Source: Bacteroidetes bacterium UBA5543 (GTDB taxonomy: Bacteria > Bacteroidota > Bacteroidia > Chitinophagales > Chitinophagaceae). From it: DNA of 11,529 nucleotides. Below the pieces are notes generated by a model. That model was not told the origin of the DNA. It saw only the letters and a program-made list of their open reading frames with translations, and ran no database searches. Of the stretch, positions 7,619-11,529 are shown piece by piece (the first letter of the stretch is position 1; each line of letters starts with the position of its first letter). The translations under genes and the position numbers were made by a program. The stretch lies in the NCBI GenBank assembly GCA_002423665.1, contig DINJ01000190.1, positions 7,921 to 19,449 of the forward strand, read 5' to 3'.

Positions 7619-8257
7619 ATGGGAGAACTAAATATTAAATCCAGCACAGTAGAAAAAGGACTTGACCTTGCAAAGGAATTTCTACAAAGTGTAATGAAAC
7701 CCTCATTAGATGAAGTGGGCGAATTATTTGCCGACAAGGTAAAACTATGGAGGATAAAAAATCAGGTTAGAAATATTGAAAAAGTAAAAGCAATTGTAGA
7801 AAAAGAAGGTATTAATACAAAGGCTATTAATATGAAAGTGCTATTCCCATACCTAGATGCTGTAGCTCTTGAAGATGATGAAACCCTGCAAGACATGTGG
7901 GCCAATCTTTTTGTGAATTATGTTGACAGTGAGAAGAATCTGACATTAAGTGTTTATCCTGAAATATTAAGGCAACTTTCAAGCGAAGAAGTTGAAATAC
8001 TAGCCATTTTGTATAAAATTGGCACTTCTGATAATTTGCCATACACAGACGAAAAATCTATGATTGCATTACAAGCAATTCATAACTTATTAAGATTAGG
8101 GCTAATTGGAACAAGCTATACGATAATGTACAATGAAAATGAAGTTGTAAAAATAAACAAGACTAAGACAACCGTAAAGAAGGCTGCTATGGTACGGAAC
8201 TATCATCTTACTGATTTCGGAACAGATTTTTTTCTAGCATGTACAAGAGAGGAATGA
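7619..8257 (+). CDS. Abi-alpha (DUF4393) family protein, abortive-infection type
   Basis: The 212-aa product has the signature layout of Abi-alpha (DUF4393). An N-terminal amphipathic helix leads to PSLDEVGELFADKVKLWRIKNQ at about 28-49. Then comes a helical stretch ending in KVLFPYLDAVALEDDETLQDMWANLF (73-98), whose LEDDE..QDMWANL core is the family hallmark. YPEILRQLSSEEVEILAILY follows at about 113-132, with a C-terminal winged-helix-like part that includes NYHLTDFGTDFF. The family is linked to phage abortive infection, but its mechanism is not known to me in detail. No catalytic motif, signal peptide or membrane segment is evident. Base composition is as AT-rich as the neighbouring cassette genes, unlike the flanking polysaccharide and purK genes. 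It is 54 bp after the 288-aa gene and about 135 bp before the CoiA-like gene, all on the plus strand. Confidence 0.85.
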   Translation: MGELNIKSSTVEKGLDLAKEFLQSVMKPSLDEVGELFADKVKLWRIKNQVRNIEKVKAIVEKEGINTKAINMKVLFPYLDAVALEDDETLQDMWANLFVNYVDSEKNLTLSVYPEILRQLSSEEVEILAILYKIGTSDNLPYTDEKSMIALQAIHNLLRLGLIGTSYTIMYNENEVVKINKTKTTVKKAAMVRNYHLTDFGTDFFLACTREE

Positions 8258-8295
8258 ACATTAATGTCTACTGTCACTTTGGTCGAAGCCTCTTA

Positions 8296-8385
8296 TTACT
8301 TATCCAAAATAAACTCAACAGCAACGCTTCTGCTATAATTTGTTCCTTCCTCTTTGGCTGTATAAACGTTGATAGTTAAAGACCA
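8296..8385 (-). pseudogene. Possible C-terminal gene fragment on the minus strand
   Basis: In the gap between the Abi-alpha and CoiA-like genes, the minus strand encodes about 28 codons that read like the end of a protein (LTINVYTAKEEGTNYSRS, then VAVEFILDK and stop at 8296-8298), with an in-frame stop just upstream (8386-8388). The residue pattern looks coding, but the stretch is short enough to be chance. I cannot name a family. Confidence 0.2.
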
Positions 8386-8392
8386 TTACGAC

Positions 8393-9400
8393 ATGATTAA
8401 ATACTCTTACGCTCTGGTTAATGGTTCACCTGTTCATATTAGTGAAGTTACAGAAGAGAGCAGGGAAGTGAACAAATACACTTGCATATGTTGTGGAGAT
8501 GTAATGGCTGCCCATATTAATGGAAAACGAAGGCGTCATTTTCAACATTATAGAGAGACTCAGCACGACTACGAAACCTACTTACACCTCACTGCAAAGA
8601 AAATTATTAAAGAGGCTTATGAAAACGCAATAAGCAATAACCAACCAGTATTTATAGAGTATTACGAGAAAAGGCTTTGTAACAACTATAAGCCTACAAC
8701 GAGCCTTCCATGTGATTTAGGAAAGTGCTATGCCAAATTTGATATAACACTTACCCACAAAGAAATACATGAGGAAAAACCTGTTGGGCAATTTATTCCG
8801 GACTTGCATTTAAAATCCGACAAACACAAAGAGATATTTATTGAGATATTTGTAACCCATGAATGCGAAGTGGAAAAAGCTAAATCAGGATATAAGATTA
8901 TTGAAATACGAATAAAAGATGAGGCTGATTTGCAACAATTATCCAACTTGCATTTTTTGAGAAAAAACAAAAATGTAAAATTTCACGGATTTGAAACAAA
9001 AACTGTTACAGCTCCTTTTTGCAAAGAAGATGGCTGCAAAATGCTTCATTACGACTATATACTTTATTTCGGTAAAGGACGTTACGATTTCGGCTATGAC
9101 ACATTAGGTTATATCATGGGCCTTATTCAAGCCCATGAGTGTAAGAAATATATTTTACGGGAAAGCAAAGACGATGATTTTGATTACTCCAGTGAGGATA
9201 TATTGTATCAACTTGTATGGGAAATGAGGATGAATTACAAACTTGATTTAAGGACATGTATAGGTTGCGTCAATTTTCAAGGCCGGGAGTTTACAGGTCA
9301 TGCTGGAGAGCCGTTACGATGCAAACAGTTTAAAAATGCTATTAAGATTACAGATGCAATTGACTGCAATAAATATGAAGTTAGGCAAAGAAAATTCTAA
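8393..9400 (+). CDS. CoiA-like protein: zinc-ribbon-like N-terminus plus PD-(D/E)XK-like nuclease core
   Basis: The 335-aa product resembles the competence protein CoiA family. Residues 29-53 hold a Cys/His cluster, C31-x2-C34 ... H49-x2-H52 (YTCICCGDVM...RRRHFQHY), as in the CoiA N-terminal domain. A YETYLHLTAKK helix motif follows at 60-70. The nuclease-like core is GQFIPDLHL at 132-140 (D137), then EIFIEIFVTHE at 147-157 (E151) and a Lys-rich strand (EKAKSGYKIIEI). The Lys of a classical ExK is not at +2, so activity is uncertain. The C-terminus has a second Cys cluster: C289, C292, C310 and C325. An in-frame TTG at 8369 would add eight residues; ATG 8393 is preferred. The gene is strongly AT-rich (16 of 60 G/C at 8881-8940). 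In a cassette with Abi-alpha, a nucleic-acid-targeting effector is plausible; a stray competence-like nuclease is the alternative. Confidence 0.75.
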   Translation: MIKYSYALVNGSPVHISEVTEESREVNKYTCICCGDVMAAHINGKRRRHFQHYRETQHDYETYLHLTAKKIIKEAYENAISNNQPVFIEYYEKRLCNNYKPTTSLPCDLGKCYAKFDITLTHKEIHEEKPVGQFIPDLHLKSDKHKEIFIEIFVTHECEVEKAKSGYKIIEIRIKDEADLQQLSNLHFLRKNKNVKFHGFETKTVTAPFCKEDGCKMLHYDYILYFGKGRYDFGYDTLGYIMGLIQAHECKKYILRESKDDDFDYSSEDILYQLVWEMRMNYKLDLRTCIGCVNFQGREFTGHAGEPLRCKQFKNAIKITDAIDCNKYEVRQRKF

Positions 9401-9416
9401 TATCACTCCCCCAACC

Positions 9417-9440
9417 GGTCGAAGCGTCCCGCTTCTGACC
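9417..9440. terminator. Hairpin 17 bp after the CoiA-like gene (possible terminator or repeat)
   Basis: GGTC/GACC and GAAGC/GCTTC build a 9-bp stem with one bulged T around a GTCCC loop, soon after the stop at 9398-9400. No T-run follows, so intrinsic termination is uncertain. A second inverted repeat, CTATGA (9440-9445) and TCATAG (9462-9467), starts right behind it. Confidence 0.4.
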
Positions 9441-9475
9441 TATGATAAATACAGCGTCCGCTCATAGAACATAAT

Positions 9476-9604
9476 CCCCTCTTGGGAGGGGTGAGCGCAG
9501 GCATTGCGGCGTAGGGGGTGGGTTGTTCGCGTAGGACAATCGCGCCAGGCACACAACATCTCCCCTTTAGGGGCCGGGGGCCTTTCGCGTCGGGCAAACA
9601 ACAT
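9476..9604. repeat. GC-rich palindrome pair with a 20-bp direct repeat
   Basis: This gene-free block has two short palindromes, CCCCTC-TTGG-GAGGGG (9476-9491) and CCCCT-TT-AGGGG (9562-9573). It also has a direct repeat: 9540-9559 and 9585-9604 match at 17 of 20 positions (TCGCG-Y-C-R-GGCA-M-ACAACAT). Bacteroidota genomes often carry dispersed intergenic palindromes of this CCCCTC...GAGGGG kind. Minus-strand frames here translate repeat DNA and show no protein features. Nothing else is supported between 9401 and 9660. Confidence 0.6.
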
Positions 9605-9662
9605 TTTCTCTTTAAAAATCAATACGTAATTTTTGCAGTTTTCACATAAAATTGCCCCCACT

Positions 9663-9686
9663 GGTTTAAGTTTGCAACTTAAATCC
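9663..9686. repeat. REP-like hairpin left of the transposase gene
   Basis: TTTAAGTT and AACTTAAA form an 8-bp stem extended by GG/CC past one bulged T, around a TGC loop. Its TTTGCAA apex matches the hairpin at 9745-9759 and it lies 13 bp outside the transposase-flanking repeat, so it may be a further REP unit of the same element. Confidence 0.5.
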
Positions 9687-9698
9687 CAAATGAAACCC

Positions 9699-9764
9699 GC
9701 TGTTCAAGATGTTCTGCAAGGCATCTTGAATACAGAATAGAAAGCCGTTTTGCAAACGGAATTC
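9699..9764. repeat. Left REP-like repeat (two hairpins)
   Basis: Hairpin A has a 9-bp stem, TTCAAGATG (9703-9711) with CATCTTGAA (9722-9730), and a 10-nt loop. Hairpin B is CCGTTT (9745-9750) with AAACGG (9754-9759) and loop TGC. The unit begins GCTGTTC and ends GGAATTC. It is an inverted copy of 10345-10416 and lies next to the transposase stop at 9777. Confidence 0.7.
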
Positions 9765-9776
9765 AAAGCGAGAAAG

Positions 9777-10307
9777 CTAAGAATATGCATCTAAGTCCAG
9801 TAGACCGTTCCCGGTATATAACATCCGCGCACTACTATAGAGGTATTCCTCCTCTTTATCTACAATGCCTGCCCTTACCGGGTTCTGGTGTATATAGTCT
9901 AATTTAGTATTATAGAAAGCAGAGGTATTGATTTCCTCAGCATGATTATCCTTTTGCCAGAAACTAATGTTGTCCTCCTCTTTCAGCAGCCACAGCAACC
10001 AGCTTTTGCGGCTTTCACGAGGGTTGTTTTCTATAGCCTGTACAATTTGCGTAGCAGTATACTTTTTAAAGTCGCGTAAAATATCGCTCAGGTTATACCC
10101 GTCTTTGCAGGAAATGATGAGGTGTATATGATTGCTCATAATTACCCAGGCAAATATTTCCAACCCTTTATGTTCCCGGCAGTATTTTAGGCTGTTGACG
10201 ATTATATCAGCATACTCCCTTCTTGTGAAAACATCTGTCCATTGCACCACTGTGCAAGTGATGAAATAAACACCCTGCTGGTCGTGGATTCGGTAAGCGT
10301 AGCCCAT
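9777..10307 (-). CDS. RAYT / Y1 (HUH) family transposase
   Basis: A 176-aa single-domain protein of the IS200-like Y1 transposase fold, in the REP-associated (RAYT) group whose members act on single-stranded palindromic DNA. The N-terminus GVYFITCTVVQWTDVFTR, the HUH motif in WVIMSNHIHLIIS (H60-x-H62), RDFKKYTATQIV at 78-89, SFWQKDNHAEEI at 115-126 and the C-terminal YIHQNPVRAGIV at 138-149 with YSSARMLY are all family-like, and the length is complete. The catalytic Tyr is not certain. Y83 is one candidate; the region after FWQ, where many relatives place it, has none. The gene is monocistronic, facing away from purK, flanked on both sides by inverted two-hairpin repeats that are its probable substrates. 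It looks intact, with no frameshift. The ATG at 10307 agrees with the usual GYAYRI start of relatives. Confidence 0.85.
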   Translation of the reverse strand: MGYAYRIHDQQGVYFITCTVVQWTDVFTRREYADIIVNSLKYCREHKGLEIFAWVIMSNHIHLIISCKDGYNLSDILRDFKKYTATQIVQAIENNPRESRKSWLLWLLKEEDNISFWQKDNHAEEINTSAFYNTKLDYIHQNPVRAGIVDKEEEYLYSSARMLYTGNGLLDLDAYS

Positions 10308-10344
10308 AGTGACTAGTTTGCAGCATCAATATACTGAACTTCAG

Positions 10345-10416
10345 GAATTCTTATTCCGTTTACAAAACGGCTTCCTATTTTGTGTTCCACATCTCCCTTC
10401 GGAAGATATGGAACAG
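10345..10416. repeat. Right REP-like repeat, inverted copy of the left one
   Basis: Read on the minus strand it runs from GCTGTTC to GAATTC like the left unit. Hairpin B, CCGTTT (10356-10361) with AAACGG (10365-10370), is nearly identical to the left. Hairpin A, GTTCCA (10384-10389) with TGGAAC (10409-10414) plus inner ATCT/AGAT, has a different stem sequence but the same fold. Confidence 0.7.
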
Positions 10417-10417
10417 C

Positions 10418-10546
10418 AATGCTAGACTTGCGTTTGTTTTGAACGAATGGGATGTAAAGGAAGAATTAGTTGAGGAAATTCTGCAGGATTCAATGCATAG
10501 CAAGTTTAATAACATGAAGTACGCATTGAAAGACATTTTTAAATGA
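10418..10546 (+). pseudogene. Possible 3' remnant of a gene cut off by the RAYT element
   Basis: Directly to the right of the right-hand REP-like repeat, one plus-strand frame reads 42 codons of charged, helix-like protein (NARLAFVLNEWDVKEELV, later MKYALKDIFK) ending in TGA at 10544-10546. There is no plausible start codon in front: the frame runs back into the hairpin. This fits the C-terminal tail of a gene truncated by the element. The family is not recognisable. Confidence 0.35.
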
Positions 10547-10615
10547 TTTCCTCTTTGGGTCTGTTTATTAGAACACCAATCAGAATGTTTAATAGGAATA
10601 TAAGAATAATTTGCG

Positions 10616-10623
10616 TATATTTG
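10616..10623 (+). promoter_or_regulatory. -7 promoter box in front of a short terminated transcript
   Basis: TATATTTG matches TAnnTTTG fully. A start a few bases downstream (about 10628) would run to the terminator at 10696-10721, giving an RNA of about 90 nt. No clear -33 TTG is seen at the right distance. Confidence 0.4.
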
Positions 10624-10627
10624 CTAT

Positions 10628-10721
10628 AATAAAACCACCATCATGCCCCCACCACTCAACCACCCGCCACAAGACATTAACAGAACTACTATACAGCCAC
10701 GCCCGCAAAGCGTGGCTTTTT
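10628..10721 (+). ncRNA. Candidate small RNA or attenuated leader of about 90 nt
   Basis: The stretch between a full -7 box and a strong intrinsic terminator is too short for an ordinary gene. It contains an ATG at 10643 opening a Pro-rich reading (MPPPLNHPPQDIN) with no stop before the terminator. It could be a small RNA, a peptide leader or simply the end of an unseen transcript. The predicted ends are inferred from the two signals, not observed. Confidence 0.3.
10696..10721 (+). terminator. Intrinsic (Rho-independent) terminator
   Basis: A perfect 7-bp GC-rich stem, GCCACGC (10696-10702) with GCGTGGC (10710-10716), a 7-nt loop and then five T (10717-10721). This is the best terminator in the window. 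It faces plus; the minus strand has no T-run, so it does not serve the transposase. It also shields purK from upstream transcription. Confidence 0.8.
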
Positions 10722-10725
10722 CATA

Positions 10726-10858
10726 TTTGTTAACCCGCGAGAGAATATGTGGAGAGTTAACAACGGTTAACAAACGCTACGCAACAAATTCTTTATCAAT
10801 CACTTGCAAATACCCGATATTACTGACAGTTAAACCCGCCCTTTCCACAGTTAACAAA
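10726..10858. promoter_or_regulatory. Four RGTTAACAA motifs upstream of purK
   Basis: The motif occurs at 10726-10735 (minus strand), 10755-10764, 10765-10774 and 10849-10858. All four contain the palindrome GTTAAC followed by AA. The second and third copies are exactly 10 bp apart, one helical turn. They look like binding sites for a DNA-binding protein between the terminator and the purK promoter, but the factor is unknown. Confidence 0.4.
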
Positions 10859-10862
10859 ATAA

Positions 10863-10903
10863 AGCCCCTTTTAAACCTTTTCAGCTTTGCTGGTGGAGGG
10901 GCT
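10863..10903. repeat. Inverted repeat at the purK promoter
   Basis: AGCCCCT (10863-10869) and AGGGGCT (10897-10903) are complementary and enclose an inner CAGC-TTTG-GCTG-like hairpin (10882-10892). The right arm lies between the -33 and -7 elements of purK, so a folded or bound form could affect its expression. Confidence 0.35.
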
Positions 10904-10917
10904 GGACTATATCTTTG
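10887..10917 (+). promoter_or_regulatory. purK promoter (-33 TTG and -7 TATCTTTG)
   Basis: TTG at 10887-10889 and TATCTTTG at 10910-10917 are separated by 20 bp, matching the Bacteroidota primary-sigma consensus TTG-N17-23-TAnnTTTG. The box ends 7 nt before the purK ATG, so the mRNA would start at or just before the start codon. Confidence 0.65.
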
Positions 10918-10924
10918 CAGCCTG

Positions 10925-11529
10925 ATGATAAATAAGGATATACATATAGGGGTATTGGGCGGCGGCCAGTTGGGTGGTATGCTCATACGCCACGCCATAG
11001 ATTTCGGGATATATATCAAGATACTGGACAGCAGTACAGAAGCTACCTGCGCCCGCTACACCAACAACTTTGTATTGGGCGACACGCTGGACTACGATGC
11101 GGTAATGGCCTTCGGTAAAGGATTGGATATCATTACGATAGAGAAAGAAGCCGTAAACGTGGACGCGCTGGAAGAACTGGCAAAGCAAGGGGTACAGGTA
11201 CACCCCAGCCCTGCGGTCATCCGCATAGTGCAGGATAAATACAGCCAGAAAGACTTTCTGCTGCAGCATAACATACCGGTCTCTCCGGGTACATTAGTCA
11301 AAGACAAAAAGGAATTATCCAAATATAAAGACCGCTTGCCCGTTGTATTAAAGCTCTGCCGCGACGGATATGATGGCAAAGGCGTGATGATGCTGCGCAG
11401 CGAGGCCGATTTCGACAAGGCTTTTGACGCACCCTGTGTGCTGGAAGACCTGGTGGCTATTCGCAAAGAACTGGCTCTAATTGTATCTAGGAACGAACAG
11501 GGCGAGATAAAATGCTACGACCCGGTAGA
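10925..11529 (+). CDS. purK: 5-(carboxyamino)imidazole ribonucleotide synthase, N-terminal part (runs off the right edge)
   Basis: The first 201 codons of PurK, the ATP-grasp enzyme that carboxylates aminoimidazole ribonucleotide with bicarbonate and ATP in de novo purine synthesis (cytoplasmic). GVLGGGQLGGML at 9-20 is the hallmark nucleotide-binding start. IVQDKYSQKDFLLQHNIPVSPG at 101-122 matches the QDK...K linker to the ATP-grasp domain, VVLKLCRDGYDGKGV at 140-154 is the glycine-rich ATP loop, and VLEDLVAIRKELALIVSR at 172-189 is the family's E-rich strand. The start is the ATG at 10925, because homology begins there and the promoter box ends 7 nt before. The same frame happens to be open back to 10643, across a terminator and promoter, which is not credible as coding. 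Base composition returns to that of the polysaccharide genes, marking core genome. Confidence 0.93.
   Translation, partial: MINKDIHIGVLGGGQLGGMLIRHAIDFGIYIKILDSSTEATCARYTNNFVLGDTLDYDAVMAFGKGLDIITIEKEAVNVDALEELAKQGVQVHPSPAVIRIVQDKYSQKDFLLQHNIPVSPGTLVKDKKELSKYKDRLPVVLKLCRDGYDGKGVMMLRSEADFDKAFDAPCVLEDLVAIRKELALIVSRNEQGEIKCYDPV

Larger units (their letters stand above)
9663..10416. mobile_element. RAYT-type element: Y1 transposase gene bounded by inverted REP-like palindromes
   Basis: A transposase gene of the REP-associated tyrosine transposase group sits between inverted copies of a roughly 65-70-bp two-hairpin sequence (left 9699-9764, right 10345-10416), with an additional hairpin at 9663-9686. 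That is the usual arrangement of RAYT genes and their REP/BIME sequences. It separates the AT-rich accessory cassette from the purK region. I see no target-site duplication, which Y1-type elements do not make. Confidence 0.65.

Noticed and set aside
9403..9661. Two minus-strand frames of 64 and 73 codons
   Set aside because: They translate palindromic repeat DNA, overlap each other in different frames and show no protein features.
9417..9764. CRISPR array suspected from clustered palindromes
   Set aside because: The palindromes differ in sequence, spacing is irregular and no cas genes are present.
10745..10860. Replication origin suggested by TGTGGAGAG and CTTTCCACA near GTTAAC motifs
   Set aside because: Only two imperfect DnaA-box-like sites, no dnaA/dnaN gene and no AT-rich unwinding region; a purK control region is simpler.
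10643..10924. In-frame 94-codon upstream extension of purK
   Set aside because: The frame is open but crosses a strong terminator, the GTTAACAA motifs and the purK promoter, and PurK homology starts at the ATG at 10925.

Overview
The window looks like chromosomal DNA from a member of the Bacteroidota, most likely near Chitinophagales. Three things point there: start-proximal TAnnTTTG promoter boxes, a secreted Ig/cadherin-type giant-protein N-terminus of the kind seen in gliding bacteria, and a RAYT-type transposase with palindromic ends. This is inference from sequence character; there is no rRNA or other marker gene.

Layout. (1) 1-1549, minus: the first 516 codons of a large secreted surface protein that runs off the left edge. 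(2) 1796-6404: a surface-polysaccharide locus. A Wzx-type flippase (minus) is divergent from a CpsB/YwqE-type PHP phosphatase, an extended-SDR nucleotide-sugar enzyme and a DegT/LegC-type PLP aminotransferase (all plus). The last two overlap by 8 bp and look translationally coupled. Together these suggest synthesis, export and regulation of an amino-sugar-containing glycan, but only part of a pathway is present. (3) 6405-6697: a gene-free stretch with palindromic repeats. (4) 6698-9400: an AT-rich three-gene accessory cassette, comprising an unrecognised 288-aa protein, an Abi-alpha (DUF4393) abortive-infection-type protein and a CoiA-like protein with a zinc-ribbon-like N-terminus and a PD-(D/E)XK-like core. 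This is the best candidate for an undescribed anti-phage system. (5) 9401-10416: clustered palindromes and a RAYT/Y1-type transposase gene flanked by inverted copies of a two-hairpin sequence. (6) 10417-10924: a possible gene remnant, a promoter-terminator pair that could make a transcript of about 90 nt, and four copies of a GTTAACAA motif. (7) 10925-end, plus: the N-terminal 201 codons of purK, a housekeeping purine gene that marks the return to core genome.

The most noteworthy signals are the accessory cassette beside a RAYT, the covarying hairpins around the RAYT, a recurring TTTGCAA-type hairpin apex that also appears inside the cassette, and three genes whose -7 box lies only 5-7 nt before ATG, implying leaderless or nearly leaderless mRNAs.
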